From Clostridium thermopalmarium DSM 5974 (lineage in GTDB: Bacteria; Bacillota; Clostridia; Clostridiales; Clostridiaceae): a stretch of 64,000 bases of DNA. The notes beneath the pieces are model-generated. The model worked only from the letters and a program-made list of their open reading frames with translations, was not told the origin of the DNA and did not search any database. A program made the translations under genes and the position numbers. The stretch is taken from assembly GCF_002995795.1 (NCBI RefSeq), contig NZ_PVXN01000068.1, positions 20,369 through 84,368 on the forward strand. Reading direction: 5' to 3'. Positions 29,810 to 38,734 of the stretch are shown piece after piece (position 1 is the stretch's first letter; every line of letters starts with the position of its first letter).

Positions 29810-30838
29810 TTATAGGTAATAATAGCTAGATATTTTAGGAAAGTGTATAGTAACTTGAGTATATTTATCTTCTTCTGATTGTATGGATAAATTATGTCCC
29901 AACTTTAAGGCTATTTGTTTGGCAAGATAAAGCCCTATTCCGGTAGATTTTGAATGATTTCTTTGAAGAGAACCCGTAAATCCTTTTTCAAATACTCTAT
30001 TGATATCTTCAGGTTTAATTCCGATTCCAGTATCTTTAATCAATAATTGTTTCTCTCTGCTATTTGATTCAAAAGTAAAAGAGATCGCTCCACCATCATC
30101 GGTATATTTTAAAGAATTTGCTACAATCTGATCTATGACAAATCCAAGCCATTTGCTATCGCTATATACAAATTGTTCTTCATCCAACATGGTAAGTCTA
30201 ATGCGTTTCTGAATGAACAATTTGGAATATTTCTTTACACTCTCCTTAACGATTTGATTCAGCGAGACTTCTGTAATAAAGTAATCATTTGAAAAGGAGC
30301 CTATTCGGGAGTAATAGAGGGCTTGTTCCACATAATTATCAACTTTGTTTAGTTCGTCTTCCAATTTATCTACAATATAATCTAATGTTTTGACTGTGGA
30401 ATTTTTCATAAGCATACGGCTTGCAGTTATTGGAAGCTTTACTTCATGAATCCAGGATATAATGAAATCTTGATAATCCTTTCGTTCATTGTGCAAGCGA
30501 TCAAGTTCCTCCATATAACCTTTATGCAATTTCTCATAGACCATCATATAAAATTTTTGCTCATGGTTTTGCGGTTTAGGAAATATCAAGTTATATAAAT
30601 TTTGATTATTATTATTTGTTAATTCGTCCAATTGCTTATAAAAATTATTCCTATAAAAATACCCTGCTACGATATATATGGTTGCCAAAAGACCGCAGCC
30701 AAAATTCGTGTACAGTATATTGTTGACAGGATTGTATCCATCTGAACTAACGAACATCATTAATGTTATAAAAACCATTAAAACAATGTAAAATATTAAA
30801 AAATGACGTTTATCCTCTAAATACTGTAAAAATCTCAT
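29810..30838 (-). CDS. BceS-like sensor histidine kinase
   Basis: A 342-residue intramembrane-sensing kinase. Two helices (about 12-30 and 40-62) are joined by a loop of only a few residues, with no HAMP domain. The H box is ISWIHEVKLPITASRM, with the phospho-acceptor His131, and the N box is VANSLKYT. The G boxes are DTGIGI and GIGLYLAKQIALKLGH. This layout is typical of BceS-type kinases, which do not bind peptide themselves but read the activity of a BceAB transporter. The adjacent transporter (31799-35750) is of that type. The start overlaps the regulator stop by 4 nt. Confidence 0.92.
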   Translation of the reverse strand: MRFLQYLEDKRHFLIFYIVLMVFITLMMFVSSDGYNPVNNILYTNFGCGLLATIYIVAGYFYRNNFYKQLDELTNNNNQNLYNLIFPKPQNHEQKFYMMVYEKLHKGYMEELDRLHNERKDYQDFIISWIHEVKLPITASRMLMKNSTVKTLDYIVDKLEDELNKVDNYVEQALYYSRIGSFSNDYFITEVSLNQIVKESVKKYSKLFIQKRIRLTMLDEEQFVYSDSKWLGFVIDQIVANSLKYTDDGGAISFTFESNSREKQLLIKDTGIGIKPEDINRVFEKGFTGSLQRNHSKSTGIGLYLAKQIALKLGHNLSIQSEEDKYTQVTIHFPKISSYYYL

Positions 30839-31506
30839 TTTATTATATACCCTTCTCCCTTTATTGTGGTAATATAGTTTTCTTTTCCAATCTCGGCAAG
30901 TTTCTTGCGTAGGCGGGTGATGTTTACAGTTAAAGTATTATCGTCCACAAAGCTTTCATCTTCCCAAAGGCTGCGCATAATCTTTTCCCGGCTTACAATG
31001 GTTCCTATATTCTGCATTAAAATATTTAGTATTTTAAATTCGTTTTTTGTAAGCTCTGATTTCTGTTCTCCATAGAATACCTCTCCGTTATTAAGGTTCA
31101 ATACAATGCCATCATGCTCTCTTATACTAGGTGTTGTTTCGGTATAAGAGTATGTTCTTCGTAGCAATGCTTTAATTTTTGCAATCAGCACTTCTTCATA
31201 GAAAGGTTTTTGAATATAGTCATCTCCTCCCATGTTCACAGACATAACCATATCCATTGGTGTATTGCGGGAGGAAAGAAACATAATAGGCACTTTAGAA
31301 ATCTCTCTGATTTTATTGCACCAGTAAAATCCATCAAAAACCGGTAGGTTAATATCCATTAATACAAGATGAGGGTTTTCCTTAAGAAATACTTGTAGCA
31401 CCTGGCTGAAATCATCAAACTTAATACATTCATATCCCCATTTTCCTAACATTTCCCCTAGCATATCTCTAATTGTTGGTTCGTCTTCTACAATCATTAT
31501 TTTCAT
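30835..31506 (-). CDS. BceR-like response regulator
   Basis: A 223-residue OmpR-type regulator. The receiver domain has VEDEP, Asp51 in LVLMDINLPVFDG and KPF at about 104-106. The winged helix has LTKNEFKILNILM and VDDNTLTVNITRLRKKL, the latter being the DNA-recognition signature shared by BceR proteins. It is paired with the kinase at 29810 and sits head-to-head with the transporter genes 293 bp away. Direct activation of the transporter operon is the expected role. ATG 31506 is preceded on its strand by AGGAATAAGA. Confidence 0.92.
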   Translation of the reverse strand: MKIMIVEDEPTIRDMLGEMLGKWGYECIKFDDFSQVLQVFLKENPHLVLMDINLPVFDGFYWCNKIREISKVPIMFLSSRNTPMDMVMSVNMGGDDYIQKPFYEEVLIAKIKALLRRTYSYTETTPSIREHDGIVLNLNNGEVFYGEQKSELTKNEFKILNILMQNIGTIVSREKIMRSLWEDESFVDDNTLTVNITRLRKKLAEIGKENYITTIKGEGYIIK

Positions 31507-31798
31507 TCTTATTCCTCCACTTGTTAAGTGTTAATATTGATAATAAAATAATTTTTATGCATTTTTACATTTCATTGCTTATATTATACATTGTTTTATC
31601 TAAAACTCGCAAACATACTAATTTTAGTTTTATAATAGGGCATTATTCTACATACTATTTCGAGTAAAATTGATAAATGTTACAAAATTGAAAGGTTGAA
31701 ATTATAAAATGTAAGGTTAATCAATTTATCTAACCGTTCGGATGTGAAATAATAAAAACATAAGGAGATAAATCCAACTAAACTAGGAGGTTAATATT
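31507..31798. other. Divergent control region of the Bce-like module
   Basis: A 292-bp AT-rich spacer between the regulator and transporter genes. TTACA near 31680 and TGTAA near 31710 form a widely spaced inverted pair that could belong to a BceR-type site. AACCGTTCGG near 31735 is locally GC-richer. No -35/-10 pair of good quality can be fixed by eye. A second AAGGAGAT at 31761-31768 is not followed by an open frame. Confidence 0.35.
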
Positions 31799-32566
31799 GT
31801 GAAAACAGTAGTCGAAGCAAAGCAAATTAAAAAGACTTATGGATCAAGAGGGAATGTTTCTCAGGTATTACATGGCATTGATTTGACAGTTCAGGAAGGT
31901 GAGTTTGTAGGAATTATGGGTCCATCGGGCTCTGGAAAAACCACGTTGCTTAATATTTTGGCTACTATTGATCAACCCACTTCGGGTGATATTATCATTG
32001 ACGGTGAAAGCATTCTCAATATGAATGAAGAACAATTATCAACTTTTCGCCGTAACAAACTCGGCTTCATTTTTCAGGATTACAATTTATTGGATACTTT
32101 AACAGTAAAGGAAAATATACTACTTCCATTAGCACTTGCCAAAATTAAAGTGGAAGAGCTGGAACGCAGGGTAGATAAAATTGCAGATAAGTTTGGTATT
32201 CGCTCTATATTGGGTAAATATCCTTATCAAATTTCTGGAGGACAGAAGCAACGCACCGCAGCTGCACGTTCTATTGTGTCCAATCCACGTATAATACTAG
32301 CTGATGAACCAACAGGTGCATTGGATTCCAGATCTGCAACAGACTTACTTGAAACTTTAAAAGAGATGAATTTGCAGGATAAAGCCACAATTTTGATGGT
32401 CACGCATGATGCTCTTGCGGCAAGTTATTGCAGTCGAGTTATGTTTATTAAGGATGGAAAAATATTCACAGAGATTGTAAAAGGCCATATTACCCGGAAA
32501 GAGTTTTTTAAGAAAATATTGGATGTTTTAAATGTGTTAGGAGGAAGCCTAAGTGACGTTGTTTGA
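31799..32566 (+). CDS. BceA-like ABC transporter ATP-binding protein
   Basis: A 255-residue ATPase of the MacB/BceA group. Walker A is GPSGSGKTT, the signature ISGGQKQR, Walker B IILADEPTGALD and the H loop VTHD. The C-terminal tail REFFKKILDVLNVLGG-type ending (here KEFFKKILDVLNVLGG) is characteristic of BceA proteins. The start is GTG 31799, with AGGAGG 8 nt upstream; no in-frame ATG gives a better fit. Its last 14 nt overlap the start of the permease gene, ensuring coupled translation. It powers the fused permease/hydrolase at 32553-35750. Confidence 0.93.
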   Translation: MKTVVEAKQIKKTYGSRGNVSQVLHGIDLTVQEGEFVGIMGPSGSGKTTLLNILATIDQPTSGDIIIDGESILNMNEEQLSTFRRNKLGFIFQDYNLLDTLTVKENILLPLALAKIKVEELERRVDKIADKFGIRSILGKYPYQISGGQKQRTAAARSIVSNPRIILADEPTGALDSRSATDLLETLKEMNLQDKATILMVTHDALAASYCSRVMFIKDGKIFTEIVKGHITRKEFFKKILDVLNVLGGSLSDVV

Positions 32567-35500
32567 TATAGTTAAAAAGAATATAAGAGGGAATTTTAAA
32601 AGCTATCTGGTTTACTTTATGTCAATGCTTATAAGTGTAGTAATTTACTATACATTTGTTTCACTGCAGTACAGTACAGAAATAGCAAAGAGTATAGAAG
32701 CTTCACAAAGCATGCAATCCATTTTTATGGTGGCATCTATTATTTTAATTCTATTCGAGGCTGTTTTTATATTATATTCAAACAACTTTTTTGCCAGAAA
32801 ACGCAAGAAAGAGGTAGGACTATATTCACTGCTTGGTTTGCGAAAAAAAGATGTTGGTAAAATGATGTTTTACGAAAACCTGATTATGGGAGCAATTGTG
32901 TTAGTTGTAGGAATTGCTGTGGGGACGTTTTTATCTAAGCTTTTCACTATGATTTTACTTAAGTTGCTTGGAACCACAGTAGATGTTGGTATGACATTTT
33001 CATTAAGCGCTGTTGCCAATACAGTTATTATGTTTGCGATAATTATTTTATTTACATCTATTCAGGGATATCGTTTGATTTATAAATTTAAATTAATTGA
33101 ATTATTTCGAGCAGAATGTGAAGGTGAACATGAACCAAAAGCATCTGTTATCTCAGCAATACTAGCTGTTCTTTGTTTGGTAATAGGGTATTGGTTTGCA
33201 TTTCAGAACTTTTCCAACAACAAAGAAATTATTACTAATTTAGGTGTTATGCTTGGTGGTATTATAATAGGAACTGCATTGCTATTTTCATCTTTGGTGA
33301 TTTTTCTACTTAAAATGGCTAAGCGAAATAAGGGTAGCTATTATAAAGGAATGAACCTGGTTGGTATTTCTAATTTGGTTTATCGAATTAAAGGAAATTC
33401 AAGAACTCTCTGTGTAATTTCTTTGTTAAACGCTCTTGCTTTGTGTTCAGTAAGTGTTGGCTTTGGATTGTATTATGGTTTCGACAAGACAGCACGCTTG
33501 ACAGCACCTTTTAGTTATATGTATATTGCACAGGATAAAACTTTTAATAAAACTGTGGACAGCATAATTCGTGCAGATAAGGAACATCCGGTTTCTTTGC
33601 AAATGGAAATTCACGTAATAAAATGTAAAGGGGAGGCTTCTAGCTCAGATATTTTGTCTGGTAGAGATATTAAAGCAGATGAGAACCCTATTAAAGTGGT
33701 TTCTATAAGTCAATATAACTTGGTTGCTCAAGCTTTGAAGTTTCCGATGATCGATGATCTTGATGATGGGAAAGCTATAGCTATACGTCCAATGTATACT
33801 AACAAAAAATCTGCTGATTATGAGGGCGAGAGCATTACACTTAAATTGCCTAAAGAAGATATAACATTTGCTTTTGCAGGTATGACAATAGAAAGAATTA
33901 TCAATTGGAGTTTTCCTGATATTATGATTGTCATCAATGACAATGATTATAAAAAAGTTCAAACACAGGTTTCTCCTATAACCTATGTTGGATATTCTGT
34001 GCAAAATCAGAAAACCACAAAGAAGACAGCTGACAAACTTGCCACAATTAAAACGTCACAATCCAAGGTATCAACATACTATTCTGTATACAGACTGGGT
34101 ATAGAAGAAGCGTCTTTTAATGTATTCATTCTAGGATTTCTTGCCATAGTTTTTATGATGGCGACTGGTAGCATATTATATTTCAAACAATTAACCGAAG
34201 CTCATGCCGATAAAGCTCGATATAAAATTTTGGCCAAAATAGGCGTTAACAAAAAGGAGATTTATTTGTCTATACTTATGCAAAATGCCTTTATCTTTGT
34301 TTTGCCATTTATGGTTGGATTAGCACACTATATCGTGATTTTAAATCTTTTAAAAAAGATGTTTAGTGGAATGGCCGGCGTTAATTTGACTCTGCCTATC
34401 CTTGTATGTGTCAGTGCTTTTACACTGATTTATGCAGTTTATTATATTATTACAGTAAACTCCATCAATAAGGCTGTGATTGGAGAATCGGCTCCAATGA
34501 TAAAATTTGCAACCGTTGTTATCGGGGTATGTGTACTTGTTTTGTTTGGGATGCTGATTTGGTTCGCATCTTTGCCTCCAAAGGAAGAAAATTATGTTGG
34601 AGAGAAAATTTATTTGGATTTGCCAAAACCAACCGGTCAATACTTAGTTGGTACAACTGAATTACATTTGCGTGATGAAAATCGAGTTGATCCATGGGTA
34701 AGTGATATGAAGAGAGAGCTAATGATTAGTATCTGGTATCCTGCTGAGCAGGAAAGCAATAAAAAAGCACATTATATGCAACCGGGAGCAGCTAAACATT
34801 ATGATGAAAATACAATTTCAAAGATCGGTTTAGATCCTGGAAGAATTAACTTGGTAGCTATTGGCACAAATGCTTGGTTGGATGCACCTGTGGCTTTTAG
34901 CCAGGATGGATGGCCTATAATTCTATATTCACCAGGTGCTTCGGTTCCAAGAAACTTCGGTACGGTATTAGTTGAAGAACTGGCCAGCAGGGGATATGTT
35001 GTGGTTACAGTTGATCATACTTATGATGCATCCGCAGTAGAATTTCCTGACGGACGTGTCTTAACTGAAAAATTACCAGAAAATAATGCGGAAGTTGTTC
35101 TTAAGATGTTGGATACAAGGGTAAAGGATATGCGCTATATACTAGATATGCTTGAGTCAATAAAAGCAGGCAGCAATCCTGATTATGAGCAGCCAGAATT
35201 ACCTATGGGGCTTGCTAAAGCATTGAATCTTTCTAAGATTGGTATATTCGGACACTCCGCTGGTGGTGCTACTGCTGCGCAGACAATGTATGACGACAAT
35301 AGAATTGATGCAGGAATCGATATGGATGGATCGTTAGGTTATGTGCCTGATCATCTGCTGCCGGTAGCGCATCATGGTCTGGACCGTCCTTTCATGCTGA
35401 TGAATTCAGGCTACTATAAGAATGGAAATGAGCCGGATTCACATTTAACTGCTCCAGACCGAAAATCCTTTTGGCAGAATTCTAATGGTTGGAAATTGGA

Positions 35501-35750
35501 TTTGAGTGTACCTAAGGGAATGCACTATACCTTTACAGATTACCAGTTTCTACTTCCTATGCTTGATGAAAAGCTTAGTATTCCTCCACAGGTAATACAA
35601 AACTTATTAGGTACAACTGATCCTAATCAGATGCTTGATGCACAGCGAAATTATATTAGTGCTTTCTTTGATCTCCATTTGAAAGGGATTGAACAACCAT
35701 TGCTTCTTTCACCGTCAAAACTCTATCCGGAGGTGGAGTTTGTACGGTAA
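32553..35750 (+). CDS. BceB-like permease fused to a PAF-acetylhydrolase/lipase-like domain
   Basis: Residues 1 to about 640 are a BceB-type permease with ten helices and the diagnostic large extracellular domain (about 311-522) between helices 7 and 8. It is normally 620-670 residues long. Here an eleventh helix (about 651-673) follows, then about 390 residues of alpha/beta hydrolase. Markers are WPIILYSPGASVPR, ASRGYVVVTVDHTYDAS, the nucleophile elbow IGIFGHSAGGATAAQ (Ser902), GIDMDGS (Asp923/925) and KGMHYTFTD (His991). The pattern matches PAF-acetylhydrolase (isoform II) proteins. With the N terminus inside, eleven helices put the hydrolase outside the cell. The start is GTG 32553, with AGGAGG 6 nt upstream. 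No stop or frameshift separates the halves. Its substrate is unknown; an ester-containing peptide, lipopeptide or lipid is plausible. Confidence 0.9.
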   Translation: MTLFDIVKKNIRGNFKSYLVYFMSMLISVVIYYTFVSLQYSTEIAKSIEASQSMQSIFMVASIILILFEAVFILYSNNFFARKRKKEVGLYSLLGLRKKDVGKMMFYENLIMGAIVLVVGIAVGTFLSKLFTMILLKLLGTTVDVGMTFSLSAVANTVIMFAIIILFTSIQGYRLIYKFKLIELFRAECEGEHEPKASVISAILAVLCLVIGYWFAFQNFSNNKEIITNLGVMLGGIIIGTALLFSSLVIFLLKMAKRNKGSYYKGMNLVGISNLVYRIKGNSRTLCVISLLNALALCSVSVGFGLYYGFDKTARLTAPFSYMYIAQDKTFNKTVDSIIRADKEHPVSLQMEIHVIKCKGEASSSDILSGRDIKADENPIKVVSISQYNLVAQALKFPMIDDLDDGKAIAIRPMYTNKKSADYEGESITLKLPKEDITFAFAGMTIERIINWSFPDIMIVINDNDYKKVQTQVSPITYVGYSVQNQKTTKKTADKLATIKTSQSKVSTYYSVYRLGIEEASFNVFILGFLAIVFMMATGSILYFKQLTEAHADKARYKILAKIGVNKKEIYLSILMQNAFIFVLPFMVGLAHYIVILNLLKKMFSGMAGVNLTLPILVCVSAFTLIYAVYYIITVNSINKAVIGESAPMIKFATVVIGVCVLVLFGMLIWFASLPPKEENYVGEKIYLDLPKPTGQYLVGTTELHLRDENRVDPWVSDMKRELMISIWYPAEQESNKKAHYMQPGAAKHYDENTISKIGLDPGRINLVAIGTNAWLDAPVAFSQDGWPIILYSPGASVPRNFGTVLVEELASRGYVVVTVDHTYDASAVEFPDGRVLTEKLPENNAEVVLKMLDTRVKDMRYILDMLESIKAGSNPDYEQPELPMGLAKALNLSKIGIFGHSAGGATAAQTMYDDNRIDAGIDMDGSLGYVPDHLLPVAHHGLDRPFMLMNSGYYKNGNEPDSHLTAPDRKSFWQNSNGWKLDLSVPKGMHYTFTDYQFLLPMLDEKLSIPPQVIQNLLGTTDPNQMLDAQRNYISAFFDLHLKGIEQPLLLSPSKLYPEVEFVR

Positions 35751-35877
35751 AGCTTATCATAAACAGCTACTAATAGCGTTTTCTGCAAGATAGACAATAT
35801 ATGAAAACACTCTTAACAGGGTTGGTGTACATTGAGCTTTATCAGAAACTATATCAAATGCTGAATACAAAAAATCT

Positions 35878-35910
35878 AAGCTAGAGATATCTAAGTTCTC
35901 TAGCTTTTTT
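35878..35910. terminator. Bidirectional terminator between the fusion gene and treR
   Basis: AAGCTAGAG (35878-35886) pairs with CTCTAGCTT (35898-35906), with A-rich left and T-rich right flanks. It serves the plus-strand permease/hydrolase gene, and its right edge touches the stop of the convergent treR gene. Confidence 0.82.
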
Positions 35911-36631
35911 AGCGTTTCCTTGTGGCTGTATCATGAAAACAGAAATAATCGGGGCGATGTCTGGATTGAGTATATTCGAACATAATCCCTTTATCATTAT
36001 AAGTCTGACTGCTAATTACAGCTAAACAATTATAATCATTTAATTCTAGATATTTCTTATCAGTCTCAGTTACTCGTTCTACAGTCATGCGGCGTTTACT
36101 TGTAATAATAGGCATACCTAATTCATTTTCAATATATTCATATATGGAACGTTCTGCAATTTCTTTAGTAAGTCCAGGGACGACTTCTTTTAAAAACATA
36201 TTGATATCTAGGATAAGAGCCTTGTTATCTAAATAACGAACTCTTTGAATATAGTAAATCTCTGTCCCTTCTGAAAATCCAGTTTTTGTTGCTATAGTTT
36301 CGTCGGCTATGATTTCTGTAAACTGTATGACTTTTGTATGATATTTCTTATGATTCCTCATAGCAGATTCTTTAAAAGATTCAATCCCACCAATGGTAAA
36401 GTTGGTTTGATCCACAGGCTGATATATAACATAAACACCTTTTCCGTGTACTGATTGTACATACCCTTGTTCTACTAATGAAGAAATAGCTCTACGAATG
36501 GTATTTCTTGAGCAACCATAAATTGAGGCTAGATTATTCTCTGAAGGCAGCAATTCTTGAAAAATGTATTCTTGATTTTCTATTTTCTCTTTTAGATCAT
36601 AATAAATGTATTCGAATTTAGTCTTGGGCAT
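35909..36631 (-). CDS. treR: Trehalose operon repressor, GntR family
   Basis: A 240-residue regulator. The N-terminal GntR winged helix spans about 1-70 (LLPSENNLASIYGCSRNTIRRAI, QGYVQSVHGKGVYV), followed by a UTRA ligand-binding domain (about 90-235; QRVRYLDNKALILDINMFL). TreR proteins sense trehalose-6-phosphate and repress the treP-treC genes. It is divergent from treP, and two identical 16-bp palindromes lie in the shared control region. That arrangement strongly supports the name. ATG 36631 has AAGGAGATGA upstream on the minus strand. Confidence 0.92.
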   Translation of the reverse strand: MPKTKFEYIYYDLKEKIENQEYIFQELLPSENNLASIYGCSRNTIRRAISSLVEQGYVQSVHGKGVYVIYQPVDQTNFTIGGIESFKESAMRNHKKYHTKVIQFTEIIADETIATKTGFSEGTEIYYIQRVRYLDNKALILDINMFLKEVVPGLTKEIAERSIYEYIENELGMPIITSKRRMTVERVTETDKKYLELNDYNCLAVISSQTYNDKGIMFEYTQSRHRPDYFCFHDTATRKR

Positions 36632-36714
36632 ATGTTGTTCATCTCCTTAAAGGGATATTTTTTTATGATAGGACAATTATATATATTAAGCAATGAATTT
36701 GCAAGAAACTTTTC

Positions 36715-36770
36715 TTGACTTGTTTAAACAAGTGTGATATAAAATATATATAATACTTGTTTAAACAAGT
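36715..36770 (+). promoter_or_regulatory. treP promoter with two identical TreR-type operators
   Basis: The palindrome ACTTGTTTAAACAAGT occurs at 36718-36733 and again, base for base, at 36755-36770, 37 bp apart. The promoter is TTGACT (36715-36720), 17 bp, TATAAA (36738-36743). The first operator covers the end of the -35 and the spacer, and the second covers the start region. Repression by a GntR-type dimer at each site, with possible cooperative binding, is the natural reading. Confidence 0.88.
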
Positions 36771-36789
36771 TATGATAGGGGGAATAATT

Positions 36790-38733
36790 ATGGGAACATA
36801 TCAAAACGATTCCATTCAGCTTCTTAAACTGATTGGTGGGAAAGAAAATATTGCAGCAGTTACTCACTGCATGACAAGAATGCGTTTTGTTCTTAATGAT
36901 CCTTCAAAAGCAAACATTAAAGAAATAGAAAAATTAAAATCAGTAAAAGGAACATTTACGCAAGCAGGACAGTTTCAAGTTATTATAGGTAACACAGTTG
37001 CTGATTTTTATAATGACTTCATAGCGGTGGCAGGTGTAGAAGGAGTATCTAAAGAGCAAGTTAAGAAGGCAGCAAAAAAGAATCAAAACGTTTTACAACG
37101 TATTATGACCGCTTTAGCGGAAATTTTTGCACCACTTATTCCTGCCATTATAACTGGTGGTCTTATATTAGGATTTAGAAACTGTATTGATAGTTTATAT
37201 TTATTTGAAAATGGAACAAAAACACTTGTTGAAATTAGCCAATTTTGGGCCGGTGTTGATAGTTTCTTATGGTTAATTGGTGAAGCGGTATTTCATATGT
37301 TACCTGTTGGTATTTGTTGGTCTGTTACCAGGAAGATGGGGACGACACAGATGCTTGGTATTGTATTAGGTTTAACTTTAGTATCAGGTCAATTATTAAA
37401 TGCTTATGCAGTTGCAGGTGCTACAGAAATACCAGCTTGGGACTTTGGATTCTTTAAAGTTAATATGATCGGTTATCAAGCACAAGTAATACCAGCAATT
37501 TTAGCAGCTTTCACTTTAGTATATTTAGAAAAATTCTTTAGAAAAATTACGCCACAAGTTATTTCTATGATTGTTGTACCATTTTGTAGTTTATTATTAT
37601 CAGTTATCGCTGCTCACTTTATATTAGGGCCTATTGGTTGGAAAATCGGTTCTGCAATCTCATCTGTAGTTTATGCAGGAATTACTGGTCCATTTAAAGC
37701 ATTATTTGCAGCAGTATTTGGATTTGTATACGCACCACTTGTAATAACAGGACTTCACCATATGTCAAATGCTATTGATATGCAGTTAATCGCAGACTTT
37801 GGCGGTACAATGCTTTGGCCAATGATCGCACTTTCCAATATTGCTCAAGGTTCTGCAGTACTTGGTATGTCTTATTTACAAAGAAAAGATAGTGATGCAC
37901 AAGAAGTAAATATACCTTCTCTTATTTCTTGTTACTTAGGTGTAACAGAACCAGCTATGTTTGGTGTTAACTTAAAATATAACTTTCCATTCATTTGTGC
38001 TATGATTGGTTCTTGCCTTGCAGCAATAGTGTGCGTTGTAACTAAAACTACTGCCAATGCAATTGGTATAGGTGGTCTACCAGGAATTTTATCTATTCAA
38101 CCAGCTTACATGATTAACTTTGCAATTTGTATGGTGATTGCTATTGCAGTACCATTTGTATTAACAGTTGTGGTTGGTAAAAAGAAATTAAACGTAAACG
38201 ATTCAAATGCAAAAATAAACACTAATGCAGCAGAAGAAATTGCAACAAATGATAATGTAAAAGTATCTTCAAATATAAAATTATCTGCATTTCTTTCAGG
38301 AGAAGCTATAGACATTACAGAAGTTTCTGATGATGTATTTTCTAAGAAGATAGTAGGTGATGGAATAGCCATTGAACCTACAGATGAAATTTTAGTTGCT
38401 CCAGCTGATGGTAAAGTTACTCTTGTTATGGAAGGTAGCAATCATGCATGCGCAATGAAACTTAATGATGGAACAGAAATTTTGCTGCATATCGGTCTTG
38501 ATACTGTAAATATGCATGGAGATGGTTTTACACCATTCGTAAAAGCAGGAGATAGAGTGAGAAAAGGTGACAAATTAATTGCTTTTAGTCAGAAAAAGAT
38601 TAAAGAAGCTGGTTATAAAGCAACTACAATTTTGGTAATTACAGAGACTACAAAAGAAAAAACAACACAGTTCTTTACTGGAAAGCAAGTAAGTGCAGGT
38701 AAAGATGTTGTTGCTACAATAGGAGGTAAATAG
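36790..38733 (+). CDS. treP: Trehalose-specific PTS transporter, EIIBCA
   Basis: Imports and phosphorylates trehalose to trehalose-6-phosphate. Domain order: IIB (about 1-90, phospho-cysteine Cys27 in THCMTRMRF), IIC membrane channel (about 110-465, about ten helices, with the TGLHHMSNAI motif), then a linker and IIA of the glucose/crr type (about 510-647; phospho-histidine in EILLHIGLDTV at about His567). All three domains are present, so no separate IIA is needed. Many TreP proteins lack IIA. The frame is open from TTG 36757 inside the second operator, but GGGGG at 36778-36782 supports ATG 36790. It is followed 1 nt later by treC. Confidence 0.94.
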   Translation: MGTYQNDSIQLLKLIGGKENIAAVTHCMTRMRFVLNDPSKANIKEIEKLKSVKGTFTQAGQFQVIIGNTVADFYNDFIAVAGVEGVSKEQVKKAAKKNQNVLQRIMTALAEIFAPLIPAIITGGLILGFRNCIDSLYLFENGTKTLVEISQFWAGVDSFLWLIGEAVFHMLPVGICWSVTRKMGTTQMLGIVLGLTLVSGQLLNAYAVAGATEIPAWDFGFFKVNMIGYQAQVIPAILAAFTLVYLEKFFRKITPQVISMIVVPFCSLLLSVIAAHFILGPIGWKIGSAISSVVYAGITGPFKALFAAVFGFVYAPLVITGLHHMSNAIDMQLIADFGGTMLWPMIALSNIAQGSAVLGMSYLQRKDSDAQEVNIPSLISCYLGVTEPAMFGVNLKYNFPFICAMIGSCLAAIVCVVTKTTANAIGIGGLPGILSIQPAYMINFAICMVIAIAVPFVLTVVVGKKKLNVNDSNAKINTNAAEEIATNDNVKVSSNIKLSAFLSGEAIDITEVSDDVFSKKIVGDGIAIEPTDEILVAPADGKVTLVMEGSNHACAMKLNDGTEILLHIGLDTVNMHGDGFTPFVKAGDRVRKGDKLIAFSQKKIKEAGYKATTILVITETTKEKTTQFFTGKQVSAGKDVVATIGGK

Positions 38734-38734
38734 A

